Source: Verrucomicrobia bacterium IMCC26134 (GTDB taxonomy: Bacteria; Verrucomicrobiota; Verrucomicrobiia; Opitutales; Opitutaceae). From it: a stretch of DNA of 64,000 bases. Within the stretch, counting starts at the first letter, position 1. Every line of letters begins with the position of its first letter. Of the stretch, positions 38,191 to 46,874 are shown piece by piece. The notes beneath the pieces were generated by a model. It had not been told where the DNA came from. It saw nothing but the letters and a program-made list of their open reading frames with translations, and did no database searches. The position numbers and the translations under genes are program-made. Location: the NCBI GenBank assembly GCA_000972765.1, contig CP011265.1:2973001-3037000 (forward strand), read 5' to 3'.

Positions 38191-38895
38191 TCAGGGCTTC
38201 ACGAGCACCACCGAACCGGCGCCGCTGATCGTGCCCTTGTAGGCTTTGCCGGCAGCATCCTTGCCCGTGTAGCTGCCCGAGACGGTCACTGCGACGGGCC
38301 AGGAACGAGCGGCTAGGTCGTAGGTGCCGAAGACCAGCTTGTATGTTTTCTTAGTCGTCTCCGTTTCTTTGCCTTTGCCGGTCCACACGCTTGTTGCGGT
38401 GAGCACGCCGGCGGTCAAATTGGAGCGTTTGTAAACATAAGTGATCTTGCTGGCCGGATCATTGGCGTCGGTGATGGTTTTGGCCGCGAAATCGAGGTCG
38501 ATGATATCGGTGGAGGCACCGGCGAGGCTGTCTGACCAGGTGACGGGGCCGGTGAGCGTGCCGCCGACCGGGAGGATGGCGGGGGCGTTGTAAACGGTGA
38601 TGGAAACAGGTTTGGACGTAACGCTCCCGTAAAAATTGGCGAGCGTGACCGTGTATCTACCCGCATCGGCGCTACTGCCGAAGGGGATGGCGTAAAAATC
38701 GAGATTCGCGCCGGGGATTGCCAGGTTATTGAGGCTCCACTGGTAGCTGACCCCGAAGACGGACTTGGGCACGACATTGAGGACGAGCGGCGAACCGGCA
38801 TCCAAGACTCCTTTGGATGGAGCGACGGGGGCCTTGCTGATGGCGGGAGCCAGGGACTTGGTGGTGGCGCCGGCCATAGAGTTATACGCCCCCAT
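38191..38895 (-). CDS. Ig-fold secreted protein (start uncertain)
   Basis: This 234-residue protein carries an Ig-like domain of the kind common in Verrucomicrobia (YQWSLNNLAIPGANLDFYAIP followed by SADAGRYTVTLANFYGSVTS, split as YQWSLNNLAIPGAN and ADAGRYTVTLANFYGS). It is followed by an about 120-residue Thr/Lys-rich C-terminal module (FDLDFAAKTITDANDP-like). The frame is open upstream to 39180 without good signal peptide or ribosome-binding site. ATG 38895 is used because upstream sequence lacks domain character. The gene may be a shortened copy of a longer surface protein. Confidence 0.6.
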   Translation of the reverse strand: MGAYNSMAGATTKSLAPAISKAPVAPSKGVLDAGSPLVLNVVPKSVFGVSYQWSLNNLAIPGANLDFYAIPFGSSADAGRYTVTLANFYGSVTSKPVSITVYNAPAILPVGGTLTGPVTWSDSLAGASTDIIDLDFAAKTITDANDPASKITYVYKRSNLTAGVLTATSVWTGKGKETETTKKTYKLVFGTYDLAARSWPVAVTVSGSYTGKDAAGKAYKGTISGAGSVVLVKP

Positions 38896-39191
38896 GGCCG
38901 AGAGCGTAAGGGAGGATCGCAGGAGCAGGCTGGAACCGAGTCCGAAGGAGTTCTCGCCGGAGATGTTGCATCGACCGGAGGTGCTTCTTGTTGGATAAAA
39001 TGAACTTCGGGCCCGACCTAGGCGCGTATAGGGCGGTGTGGCGCCTTTGCGGGAATTGCGCCGAGGATACTGCATGCCAGTCCTGCTGCACCCCGACATG
39101 AAGGAGACGGACAAGGGCCGGTTTGGTCCAAGAATCAGCCTTACAAAGGGGGAGTCGCCCCCCCCTCTGAAGGCTTGCATGAGATGCGAGT

Positions 39192-39210
39192 GCGCCGGTT
39201 TTTCCGGCGC
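39192..39210 (-). terminator. Hairpin after hsp20
   Basis: GCGCCGG (39192-39198) and CCGGCGC (39204-39210) flank a 5-nt loop, just downstream of the hsp20 stop on the minus strand. There is no T tract after it. Confidence 0.5.
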
Positions 39211-39214
39211 GGGA

Positions 39215-39676
39215 TCAGGCTACTTTGATTTCCACGGATTTCGCCGCAGTCTTTGCATCCTTTGGCAGGTGCACATTTAGAATGCCGTCTTTGAAATCGG
39301 CAGACACCTTGTCTCCCACTGTTCCGAGCGGAAGGGTGAACGAGCGAAGAAAACTGCCATAGGAACTTTCGATGCGATGGTAGTGTTTGTTGTTTTCCTC
39401 TTTTTCACGGCGGCGCTCTCCGGAAATGGTCAGAACGCCATTCTCGACGACGACTTTCACATCTTCTCGCTTCATGTCCGGCAACCCGGCTTTCACGAGA
39501 AACTCTTTTTCGTCTTCGATGATATCAACGTCAGGACTCCACTCGGCGAGGGTGAGAACCTCTTCTTTACCATTCGTGCGAAATGGATCCCAAACCCATA
39601 ACGATTCCAGTCGCTTTTGCAGATGGTCCATTTCCTTCAGCGGATTCCGCTGGGTGATTTGCGGGTTCATATTCAT
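39215..39676 (-). CDS. Small heat-shock protein, Hsp20/alpha-crystallin family
   Basis: This 153-residue chaperone prevents aggregation of unfolded proteins. The alpha-crystallin domain is complete: WSPDVDIIEDEKEFLVKAGLPDMKREDVKV (in pieces DVDIIEDEKEFLVKAGLPDM and KREDVKVVVENGVLTISGER), then SYGSFLRSFTLPLGT, and DFKDGILNVHLPK, followed by a short C-terminal tail. The start ATG 39676 or 39670 (MN repeated) cannot be separated. It stands alone; the upstream 370 bp of lower GC may hold its promoter. Heat control is expected but no CIRCE or sigma-32 box is evident. Confidence 0.94.
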   Translation of the reverse strand: MNMNPQITQRNPLKEMDHLQKRLESLWVWDPFRTNGKEEVLTLAEWSPDVDIIEDEKEFLVKAGLPDMKREDVKVVVENGVLTISGERRREKEENNKHYHRIESSYGSFLRSFTLPLGTVGDKVSADFKDGILNVHLPKDAKTAAKSVEIKVA

Positions 39677-40046
39677 ATGACTTGTGAGTTGATGGTTAAT
39701 ATTTCACTGCGCTGAGACTGTTCGTCCCAATCAGACGAGGTGGATAATACGCCCAGAACCCCCTCCTTTCTCTGCATATATTGTCACGCTTTTAGATTAG
39801 TAGGCGGACTTATCCTTTTGCCCCAGTGGCTCGATGCGCGGTGCCGCTATCGTGATAAATCGATCCGGCGAACGCGCGGTCATTACGACGAAACTGTATC
39901 AAATCTTAATGACGCACGCATGGCCAATCGGATGTTTTATGATAAACACCGCGCTTCGATTCACCCACCCCACGGTTTTCCAACAATGTTCACGCCCTGA
40001 TTTCCTCCTAAAAGGCCTCAGACGACTCAAAAGAAAAACGGGCCCG
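39677..40046. other. Intergenic region, no gene recognised
   Basis: About 370 bp between the hsp20 start and the end of fdhD. It is less GC-rich than its neighbours and holds two short overlapping open frames on the plus strand, both without recognisable motifs. It probably contains the hsp20 promoter and the fdhD terminator. Confidence 0.5.
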
Positions 40047-40913
40047 TTATTTCCCCGGACGCCTCAGCCGCTCCACCCCCGCGTAAACATTCGCCCGGTC
40101 CGCCCGTAAAAAGCCCACCAGCGTCATGCCCGCCGCCTGCGCGGTCTCCACCGCGAGGCTCGACGGCGCGCCGATGCCGGCCAGCAGGGTCACCCCCGCC
40201 GCCCAGCACTTTTGCACCAACTCAAAACTCAGCCGCCCGCTCACCAGCACCGCGTCGCCCGCCAGCGGTGTCTCGCCTGCCCACAGCGCCGCGCCGATCA
40301 GCTTGTCGAGGGCGTTGTGCCGGCCCACATCCTCGCGCACCGCGAGCAAGTCGCCCCGCGCCGAAAACCTCGCCGCGGCGTGCAGCCCTCCCGTCGCGCC
40401 AAAACCCGGCTGCGCCGCACGCAACCGCTCCGGCCAAGCCGCGATCTCCGCGTCGGAGAATCTCCCGCTCTCGCCCGCCTCCGCCGCCCCGCGCAGCGGG
40501 CGCAGCACGCTGGCCAGCGCAGCGATCGTGGCCTTGCCGCACAGCCCGCAACTCGACGCCGTGAACACATGGCGCGTCAGCCGCTCCGGATCGAAGCGCG
40601 CCCGCGCCCCCTTTGAAAGAACCGCCTCCACCACGTTGCCCTCCTGCCCGAGCGGCAGGTCGCGACACGCAAACACGTCGAGTAAATCCTCCGCCGCACC
40701 CACCACGCCTTCGGTCAGTAAAAAACCCGCCACCAGCTCCCGGTCGTGTCCGGGAGTGCGCATCGTCACCGCGATGCCGCGCCCGGCCACGCGGATCTCC
40801 AGCGGCTCCTCGACCGCGACCAAATCCTCGCGCTCCGCACCACCGTTTCCGGCCGCACCATCGCGAGAGGCGAGGCCGCGCACTTTGACCGTTTTCGCAG
40901 CGCCCGCGCTCAC
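40047..40913 (-). CDS. fdhD: Formate dehydrogenase accessory sulfurtransferase FdhD
   Basis: This 288-residue protein passes sulfur from a cysteine desulfurase to the molybdenum cofactor of formate dehydrogenase, which needs it for activity. The catalytic cysteine pair is C122 and C125 in FTASSCGLCGKATI. Other family features are EEPLEIRVAGRGIAVTMRTP, FLLTEGVV, DVGRHNALDKLIG and SGRLSFELVQK. The start is GTG 40913; it overlaps the stop of the molybdopterin oxidoreductase gene (GTGA). The frame remains open upstream to 41615, but that is antisense-like sequence over the previous gene. Confidence 0.93.
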   Translation of the reverse strand: MSAGAAKTVKVRGLASRDGAAGNGGAEREDLVAVEEPLEIRVAGRGIAVTMRTPGHDRELVAGFLLTEGVVGAAEDLLDVFACRDLPLGQEGNVVEAVLSKGARARFDPERLTRHVFTASSCGLCGKATIAALASVLRPLRGAAEAGESGRFSDAEIAAWPERLRAAQPGFGATGGLHAAARFSARGDLLAVREDVGRHNALDKLIGAALWAGETPLAGDAVLVSGRLSFELVQKCWAAGVTLLAGIGAPSSLAVETAQAAGMTLVGFLRADRANVYAGVERLRRPGK

Positions 40914-43201
40914 GTCGAAATCTTTTCCAGCGTCACGCGCGCGTTGTAGTCCGGGGTGTCGCTCCAGGCATCGCGCGCATCGCGGTCGAGCAGGTGGTTG
41001 CCCTCCGGCCAGTGCACTTGCAAGTCGCCGCGCGTGAGAGGGGCGAGGTGAACGCGTCCCGCGAAGACGCCGCGTTTGTTTTTCAAAACCACATTGTCGC
41101 CATCCAGCAGACCGCGCGCGGCGGCGTCCTCCTCGTTCATCAGCACCGCGTCGCGGGGTGCGCCGTTGAGCGGGTCGACCTCGGCGTAGATGAGCGTGTT
41201 GAACTGTTTTCCGCGCCGAGTGCTCACGAAAAACGTGCCGTCCTCCGGCCGCGCCGCGGGCAGTCGCGGCGCGGTCATGCGCCCCCGTCCTCCGGGCAGT
41301 GGAAAGTTCCCGTCCGCGCAGAGATGCGCTCCGCCATAGACGAACGAGTCGCCGGTAGCAGCGAGCTTTTCGATGCCCGCGTAGAAGGGCACTACCCGCG
41401 CGATTTCCTCGCGGATCGCCTGCCCGCTTTCGCAGCCAAGCTGCGCCGCGCGCTCCGGCCAGGCCGCCGCCGCGAGGTCGCGCAGGATGCGCCACTCGGC
41501 CCGCGCCTCGCCCACCGTGCGGGGAATCTGCGGGGAGAACATCACGCGGCGCTCGGTGCTCGTCTCCACTCCGCCGCCGTCCTGCTCGTAACGGGTCTGC
41601 GCCGGCAGCAACCAAACCTCGCCGCCGGCCGGCGGATCAATGAACATCTGGTCCACCAGAATAATGTCTTGGTGGATACGCACCGGCGTGCGCGCCAGCG
41701 CCTCGCGCACATGATCGGGATCAGGCATGGTGCGCAGAAAATTTCCGCCCAGCGCGTAGAGCACATCGAGTTGTCCGCGATGCGCCGCCTCCAGCATCTG
41801 CGGCGTGGTAAACCCTTTCTCGGACGGAATCGGGAAACCATACTTTGCCTCCAGCTTGGCGATGTTTTCCGGCGTGACTGGCACACCGCCTGGTAGCGCC
41901 GTGGAGTAGCATCCCATCTCGCCGCCTCCTTGAACCGACGAATGCCCGCGGATCGGCACTACACCCGTGCCTTCACGACCGATCCAACCGCGCGCCAGCG
42001 CGAGGTTCAGCACCATGCGCACGCCGTCCGCACCGGTCGGTGATTGCGTGAGGCCCATGCTCCACACCACCACGCCGCGCTTCGCCCCGCCCACGAGTTC
42101 GGCGAAGGCTTCGAGGGCGTCCGGCTTTACGCCCGCGCGTTTGGCGAACTCCACGAGGGTCTCCGACGCGCAGGCCGCGCGCAGGGCCTCCACCGAGGCG
42201 GCGTCCACGTGTTCGCGGATAAATTCCTCCTCGGTGTGTCCACGTTCAAAAAGCAGTTTCAAGACGCCGTAGAAAAACGGCACGTCGCCACCCTGAGTCA
42301 CCGGGAACCAGTAATCCGCAAGATCGCTGCCGAAGACGGCGCTCAGCGGCGTGCTGGGTATCCAGTAGCGCTTCAGGCCGGGCTCCAGATATGGATTGAC
42401 CACCACGATCTTCGCGCCGCGTTGTTTCGCCAGCAGAAGGTATTTGGTCGAGACCGGCTGATCATTGGCGGGGTTGGAACCGACGAGAATGATGAGCTCG
42501 GTCTTAAACCAGTCCGGGTAGGTGCAGGTCGAGGCGGCGACACCCGTCATCTCCTTCATCGCCGAGGTCGAGGGCGCGTGGCAGAGGCGCGCGGCATTAT
42601 CGATATGCGGCGTGCCGAGAAAACGCGCCGCTTTTTGGGCCACGTAATATACCTCGTTGGTCACACCTCGCGCGGTGACGAATACGGCCAGCCGCGGGGG
42701 CGGGGTCGCCCGCAGGCGCGCGCCGAGCCGCGTTTTCGCTTCGTCCCAGGGCACCCGCACGAACCCTTTCTCCCCGTGCCGCCGCACCATCGGATAGGCC
42801 AGCCGGCCGAGCGCGCGCAGCTCGGCGTTGTCCTTCTTCGCCAGCTCGGAAACGTCCGCAAGCAACGAGGGATCGAACTCGGCCACGGTGTTGAGCCGGA
42901 GCAGATTCAAACGCGTCAGACACAGGTGCGGGCCGGAGATCGTCCAGTCGTGCAGCCCCGCTACACCGAGCGCGCAACCATCGCACACCCCCTTGGTCAG
43001 GACGCGCCAGGCGTGCGGGAGGTTGTCACGGTTGATCCACACCACCTTCAGCATATCGCGGATATGCTTGGGCTTCGTATGCCCCAGACCGAAGGGCGAA
43101 AGCCGCGCCAGTTTTTCGCCAAAGGATTTGCGCGGGCGGTAATGTTCCAAACGAGCGGGGACCGGGGTGCCGTTCATAAAATGGTCATTCGCTTTTACCA
43201 T
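40910..43201 (-). CDS. FdhF/YdeP-family molybdopterin oxidoreductase (formate dehydrogenase-like)
   Basis: This 763-residue molybdopterin enzyme is of the YdeP (FdhF-like) type. It has a reduced N-terminal cluster region with C73 and C76 in GVCDGCALG and C94 in PHLCLTR. The molybdenum ligand position is cysteine, C207 in RLCHAPSTSA, where some formate dehydrogenases use selenocysteine. Cofactor-binding blocks are LVGSNPANDQPVSTKYLL, GHSSVQGGGEMG and the C-terminal PLTRGDLQVHWPEGNHLLDR. Its exact substrate is uncertain; formate is likely because fdhD overlaps its 3' end and sufE abuts its 5' end. No partner electron-transfer subunit is nearby. Confidence 0.88.
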   Translation of the reverse strand: MVKANDHFMNGTPVPARLEHYRPRKSFGEKLARLSPFGLGHTKPKHIRDMLKVVWINRDNLPHAWRVLTKGVCDGCALGVAGLHDWTISGPHLCLTRLNLLRLNTVAEFDPSLLADVSELAKKDNAELRALGRLAYPMVRRHGEKGFVRVPWDEAKTRLGARLRATPPPRLAVFVTARGVTNEVYYVAQKAARFLGTPHIDNAARLCHAPSTSAMKEMTGVAASTCTYPDWFKTELIILVGSNPANDQPVSTKYLLLAKQRGAKIVVVNPYLEPGLKRYWIPSTPLSAVFGSDLADYWFPVTQGGDVPFFYGVLKLLFERGHTEEEFIREHVDAASVEALRAACASETLVEFAKRAGVKPDALEAFAELVGGAKRGVVVWSMGLTQSPTGADGVRMVLNLALARGWIGREGTGVVPIRGHSSVQGGGEMGCYSTALPGGVPVTPENIAKLEAKYGFPIPSEKGFTTPQMLEAAHRGQLDVLYALGGNFLRTMPDPDHVREALARTPVRIHQDIILVDQMFIDPPAGGEVWLLPAQTRYEQDGGGVETSTERRVMFSPQIPRTVGEARAEWRILRDLAAAAWPERAAQLGCESGQAIREEIARVVPFYAGIEKLAATGDSFVYGGAHLCADGNFPLPGGRGRMTAPRLPAARPEDGTFFVSTRRGKQFNTLIYAEVDPLNGAPRDAVLMNEEDAAARGLLDGDNVVLKNKRGVFAGRVHLAPLTRGDLQVHWPEGNHLLDRDARDAWSDTPDYNARVTLEKIST

Positions 43202-43633
43202 TCAGTTCGCCGTCATCTCGCCTGCGATACAAGCCTCGGCGAAGGCCTTGATGCGCCGGCGCAGGCTGGCGAGGGCGTTGCTGCGATTGGCCGACAGCAC
43301 CTGCGTGAGCCCGGCCTCGGCGAGGAAGTCCGGCTCCACCGCGAGGATATCCGCCGGCGTTTCACCTTGGTAAAAGCCGCACACCACCGCCGCGATGCCC
43401 TTCGAGATCAGCGCGTCCGCATCCATCTGAAACCAGCAGCGCCCGTCGCGGAACTCCGGTTGCAGCCAGAGTTGCGAAACGCAACCGGGCAGCAGACGCC
43501 CGGGCGTTTTCAGCCCCGGGTCCATAGGCGGATATTTACGCGCCTTTTGCAGCAAGAAGGTAAAGCGCTCCTCCGCATCGGGCAGCACCATTAGGTCATC
43601 CAGCAAGGACTGGCGTTTATCTTGCAAACTCAT
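43202..43633 (-). CDS. sufE: SufE-family sulfur acceptor protein
   Basis: This 143-residue SufE-like protein accepts sulfur from a cysteine desulfurase (SufS type) at a conserved cysteine. The active cysteine is C51 in LLPGCVSQLW, the same number as in E. coli SufE. Other family motifs are DAEERFTFLLQKAR and DALISKGIAAVVCGFYQGETPADI (split as DALISKGIAAVVCGFYQG and ETPADI). The ATG of the next gene follows the stop directly, so the two are co-translated. Position before a formate dehydrogenase-like gene and fdhD suggests that this copy serves molybdenum-cofactor sulfuration rather than Fe-S assembly; this is inference. Confidence 0.92.
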   Translation of the reverse strand: MSLQDKRQSLLDDLMVLPDAEERFTFLLQKARKYPPMDPGLKTPGRLLPGCVSQLWLQPEFRDGRCWFQMDADALISKGIAAVVCGFYQGETPADILAVEPDFLAEAGLTQVLSANRSNALASLRRRIKAFAEACIAGEMTAN

Positions 43634-43745
43634 GCTCCCACAAAACCCGTCTGCGCCCGCCGCGCCACTTATCTTTCACAATGCAGCACGCTTTTCTTTT
43701 GCCCCTTTCGTGCCTTATTGAGCCTATCTAATCCCTCTTTCCACC

Positions 43746-45215
43746 ATGTCCGCCACTCCTGCTGCTGCCGCTCCCTCACTCGCTCCCATCCCCGTCACTG
43801 TGCTCACCGGGTTCCTCGGCGCGGGAAAGACCACCCTGCTCAACCGCATCCTCACTGAACAGCACGGCAAAAAACTCGCCGTCATCGAAAACGAGTTCGG
43901 CGAGGTCGGCGTGGACAACCAGCTCGTCATCCAGTCCGACGAGGAACTTTTCGAGATGAACAACGGCTGCATCTGCTGCACCGTCCGCGGCGACCTCATC
44001 CGCGTCCTCGGCCGACTCATGAAGCGCAAGGACCGCCTCGACGGTATCCTCATCGAGACCACCGGCCTCGCCGACCCCGGCCCCGTCGCCCAGACCTTCT
44101 TCACCGACGACGAGATGAAGACCGCCTTCCGCCTCGACAGCATCGTCACCGTCGTGGACGCCAAACACGTCCTCCTCCACATCGACTCCTCTCCCGAGGT
44201 GAAAAAACAGATCGGTTTCGCCGACGTCATCATCCTTAACAAGACGGACCTCGTCTCCCCCGCCGACCTCGACGCCCTTGAGTCCCGCATCCACAAAATG
44301 AATGGCGCCGCCAAGCTCCATCGCACGCAAAACGCCGCCATCGACCTCAAACACGTGCTCAACGTCGGCGGCTTCAACCTCTCCCGCGCCACCGAACTCG
44401 ACCCGCAGTTTATGGAACCCACCTACCCCTTCGAGTGGGCCGGTGTCTATGCCCTCCCTGCCGGCGCCCACCAACTCGTCATCGGCCACGCCCACGATGG
44501 CTGCTGCGGCCACGATCATGACCACGCGGAGCACGACCACGCGCACGGAGAGAACGACCACGGCGGCGACGGCCACGAACACCACCACCACCATGGCCCC
44601 GAGGGCACGCTGGACATCGTCGTCATGCCCGTAAAATCCCTCGCCGAGGCCGACCTCATCGCCGCCCGCGACGCCGCGGTGCTCGTGTTCTCCGACTGGG
44701 AAAACAAAGTCGCGCCCGGCGACGCCATCGTCGCCGGCGGCACGCTCCAGCGCCTGCAAATCGGCGCGCACGCCCACGCCCACTTCGGCCTCACCATCGC
44801 CGCGCCCGGCTACTACATGGTCTTCGAAGCCTGCGGACACCACCCGCTGCACATCCACGTCATGGGCGACACCGCTCGCCCCGGTTGGCAACAAGACTAC
44901 GCCCACACCCACTCGCACGACGACGACGTCACCAGCGTCGGCATCACCACCCCCGGTGACCTTGACGGCAAAAAACTCAACGACTGGATCGGCGAGCTCC
45001 TCAAAGTGAAGGGCGGCGACATCTACCGCTGCAAAGGCGTGCTCACGGTGAAAGGCGCCCCCAACCGCCTCGTATTCCAGGGCGTGCACATGCTCTTCGA
45101 CGCGAAGTTTGACACCCCCTGGGGCGCGACCCCGCGCCATAATACCCTCGTCTTCATCGGCAAAAACCTCGACCGCGAAGCGTTGACCGAAGGCTTCAAA
45201 GCCTGCCTCGCCTGA
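43746..45215 (+). CDS. COG0523 (CobW-family) GTPase with His-rich insertion
   Basis: This 489-residue G3E GTPase of the CobW/ZNG-type metallochaperone family has Walker A GFLGAGKT (22-29), the metal-binding CICC motif (C75, C77, C78 in [13 protein letters not shown]) and the nucleotide specificity loop NKTD (165-168). A His/Asp-rich stretch at about 248-283 has over a dozen histidines and likely binds Zn or a similar metal. The C-terminal CobW_C domain begins near [13 protein letters not shown]. It probably inserts or moves zinc (or cobalt) when that metal is scarce. It is divergent from sufE; a small HTH regulator lies downstream on the other strand. Confidence 0.92.
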   Translation: MSATPAAAAPSLAPIPVTVLTGFLGAGKTTLLNRILTEQHGKKLAVIENEFGEVGVDNQLVIQSDEELFEMNNGCICCTVRGDLIRVLGRLMKRKDRLDGILIETTGLADPGPVAQTFFTDDEMKTAFRLDSIVTVVDAKHVLLHIDSSPEVKKQIGFADVIILNKTDLVSPADLDALESRIHKMNGAAKLHRTQNAAIDLKHVLNVGGFNLSRATELDPQFMEPTYPFEWAGVYALPAGAHQLVIGHAHDGCCGHDHDHAEHDHAHGENDHGGDGHEHHHHHGPEGTLDIVVMPVKSLAEADLIAARDAAVLVFSDWENKVAPGDAIVAGGTLQRLQIGAHAHAHFGLTIAAPGYYMVFEACGHHPLHIHVMGDTARPGWQQDYAHTHSHDDDVTSVGITTPGDLDGKKLNDWIGELLKVKGGDIYRCKGVLTVKGAPNRLVFQGVHMLFDAKFDTPWGATPRHNTLVFIGKNLDREALTEGFKACLA

Positions 45216-45230
45216 CCCGCTCACCCCCAA

Positions 45231-45259
45231 GACAAAGTAACCTTATAGGTTACTTTGTC
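45231..45259. promoter_or_regulatory. Palindrome (copy 3), overlaps HTH gene stop
   Basis: A perfect 13-bp inverted repeat, GACAAAGTAACCT / AGGTTACTTTGTC with centre TAT, contains the 17-bp core GTAACCTTATAGGTTAC (45237-45253), one base different from the two upstream copies. It lies between the convergent GTPase and HTH genes. It may be both a terminator and a binding site. Confidence 0.6.
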
Positions 45260-45630
45260 TTCGTCCTGGCCCCACCGACCGCGCTAAGCGACAGGTCCAC
45301 GCCCGCCCGTTTTTGCGCGAGCCACTCCATAATTTGCAGCATCGTCTCCGCATCCGGCATGCGACGCCCACTCTTGAGGAAATCGGTCAGTCGCTGTTTC
45401 GGGATGCCGAGGTAGCGCGCCAGCCGGACCTTCGATCCATACGACCCCAACTCCGCGCCGATTAATTTCGCGCACACGTTCCACAACGGCGTATCCACCC
45501 CCGGTCTGCGCGTAGTGTAGCTTCCGCGCCGGCGCGGTTTTAGCCTCGTCTGCAAATCCAGCGCGCCCGCCTCCGCCGCATCCGCCAGCAAGCCACCCAG
45601 CTCCATCCACATCAAAATCCTTGGGTGCAT
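45250..45630 (-). CDS. Small helix-turn-helix regulator
   Basis: This 126-residue protein has an XRE-type HTH in its C-terminal half (KVRLARYLGIPKQRLTDFLKSGRR, in pieces VRLARYLGIPKQRL and TDFLKSGRRM). The start is set at ATG 45630, since the frame upstream to 45693 would run through a 17-bp palindrome that is far more likely an operator. Palindrome copy 1 is 16 bp before the start and covers the -10 region of a plausible promoter (TTGACA on the minus strand at 45670-45675). This points to tight autorepression. Its wider targets are unknown; the genes flanking it handle metals. Confidence 0.75.
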   Translation of the reverse strand: MHPRILMWMELGGLLADAAEAGALDLQTRLKPRRRGSYTTRRPGVDTPLWNVCAKLIGAELGSYGSKVRLARYLGIPKQRLTDFLKSGRRMPDAETMLQIMEWLAQKRAGVDLSLSAVGGARTKTK

Positions 45631-45645
45631 CGGTTCCACAAAAAA

Positions 45646-45662
45646 GTAACCTAATAGGTTAC
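45646..45662. promoter_or_regulatory. Palindromic operator (copy 1)
   Basis: GTAACCTAATAGGTTAC is a perfect 8+1+8 palindrome. It sits 16 bp before the HTH gene's ATG and lies over the likely -10 element of a minus-strand promoter whose -35 is TTGACA at 45670-45675. Confidence 0.7.
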
Positions 45663-45701
45663 ACTTTTCTGTCAATCCAAGTCTTATGCCCAAGGTAAAG
45701 A

Positions 45702-45718
45702 GTAACCTAATAGGTTAC
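45702..45718. promoter_or_regulatory. Palindromic operator (copy 2)
   Basis: An identical GTAACCTAATAGGTTAC copy, 56 bp from copy 1. It is in the region between the HTH gene and the FGE gene, so it may strengthen autorepression by looping or act on the plus-strand gene. Confidence 0.7.
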
Positions 45719-45890
45719 CTTGTATTATTGATCGACTGTCGGATGTGGTCTCGATTTTTGAGCACGAATGCATGGCGGCAAGTCGGGGCGATCCGATGAA
45801 TGCCGGCACCGAGCGCCGCTTGCCCGGCCCATTTCCCGACGCTTGCCCACGCGCTTGACTGCGCAAAGCATGCCGTTGCTTTCCTGATCC

Positions 45891-46874
45891 ATGGACTCGT
45901 GCTGCTCACCTTTCCGCCCGGCACCGGCAGCCTTATCGGCAACCGAAGCCCCGTCCGACCCCGCAGCGCCCGCATTCGTCCGTATCCGCTCTAGCGATAC
46001 CGGGGGCATGGTCTTCCTCGACGGGGGCGAGTTTCTCATGGGCAACGAGGGAGCCTACGGTTTTCAGGCGGATGGCGAGGGTCCCGTCCACCCCGTTCGT
46101 CTGGCGCCTTTCTGGATGGACGCCACCACGGTCACCAACGATCAGTTCAACGCCTTCATAAACGCGACCGGATATCGCACAGAGTCGGAGCGCTTCGGCT
46201 GGTCCTTCGTTTTTTTCGGCCACCTTACCCCCGCCAGACAGAACGGCACCGAGCGGGTCCGTGTCGTCGGCAGCGAGTGGTGGTGCCGCGTCGATGGAGC
46301 CTCCTGGCGCCGCCCCGAGGGCCCGGGCTCCCACCTCAAAAATCGCCGCCACCACCCCGTCGTCCACGTTTCATGGAGCGATGCCCTCGCCTACTGTGCC
46401 TGGGCCGGAAAACGCCTCCCCACCGAGGCCGAATGGGAATACGCCGCCCGCGGTGGTCTGGGCCAAAAGCGTTATCCTTGGGGCGAAGATCTCGAGCCCG
46501 AAGGCAAACACCGCATGAACGTCTGGCAGGGCGTCTTCCCCACTCAAAACACCCTCGCCGACGGCCACTTCGGCCCCGCCCCCGCCAAAAGCTACCGCGC
46601 CAACGCCTACGGTCTCTACCAGATGACCGGTAACGTCTGGGAATGGTGTTGGGATCTTTTCTCACCCCATACCTATCCGAGCCAGACAGCCTTGCGTATC
46701 GACCCCACCGGACCCGACCACTCCGACTCATTACAACCGCGCCGCGTCATGCGTGGCGGTAGCTATCTTTGCCACGCCAGCTACTGCAACCGCTACCGCG
46801 TGGATGGCCGCAGCAGCAACACGCCCGACAGCGCCACCACCAACCTCGGCTTTCGCTGCGTGCGCGATGCGTGA
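45891..46874 (+). CDS. Formylglycine-generating enzyme (SUMF1/FGE family)
   Basis: This 327-residue protein is an FGE that oxidises a cysteine in sulfatases to formylglycine, using a copper centre. The two active-site cysteines are present: C294 and C299 in GGSYLCHASYCNRYR, followed by SSNTPDSATTNLGFRC, as in characterised FGEs. The fold marks are MVFLDGGEFLMGNE, WMDATTVTNDQFNAF, NHPVVHVSW-like HHPVVHVSWSDALAYCAWAGKRLPTEAEWEYAARGG (pieces PVVHVSWSDALAYC and RLPTEAEWEYAARGG) and GNVWEWCWDLFSP. ATG 45891 adds a Pro/Ala leader with two cysteines; a start at 46009 is possible. No sulfatase gene is within the window. Confidence 0.92.
   Translation: MDSCCSPFRPAPAALSATEAPSDPAAPAFVRIRSSDTGGMVFLDGGEFLMGNEGAYGFQADGEGPVHPVRLAPFWMDATTVTNDQFNAFINATGYRTESERFGWSFVFFGHLTPARQNGTERVRVVGSEWWCRVDGASWRRPEGPGSHLKNRRHHPVVHVSWSDALAYCAWAGKRLPTEAEWEYAARGGLGQKRYPWGEDLEPEGKHRMNVWQGVFPTQNTLADGHFGPAPAKSYRANAYGLYQMTGNVWEWCWDLFSPHTYPSQTALRIDPTGPDHSDSLQPRRVMRGGSYLCHASYCNRYRVDGRSSNTPDSATTNLGFRCVRDA

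Noticed and set aside
39834-40109. Plus-strand frame of 91 codons in the hsp20-fdhD gap
   Set aside because: No motif and no good ribosome-binding site; it also runs into fdhD's 3' end.
40914-41615. In-frame extension of fdhD
   Set aside because: It lies over the coding region of the molybdopterin oxidoreductase and has no FdhD family similarity. GTG 40913 fits the overlap and the family length.
42044-43594. Plus-strand frame of 516 codons opposite the molybdopterin oxidoreductase and sufE
   Set aside because: The minus-strand genes have clear motifs and active sites; this frame has none.
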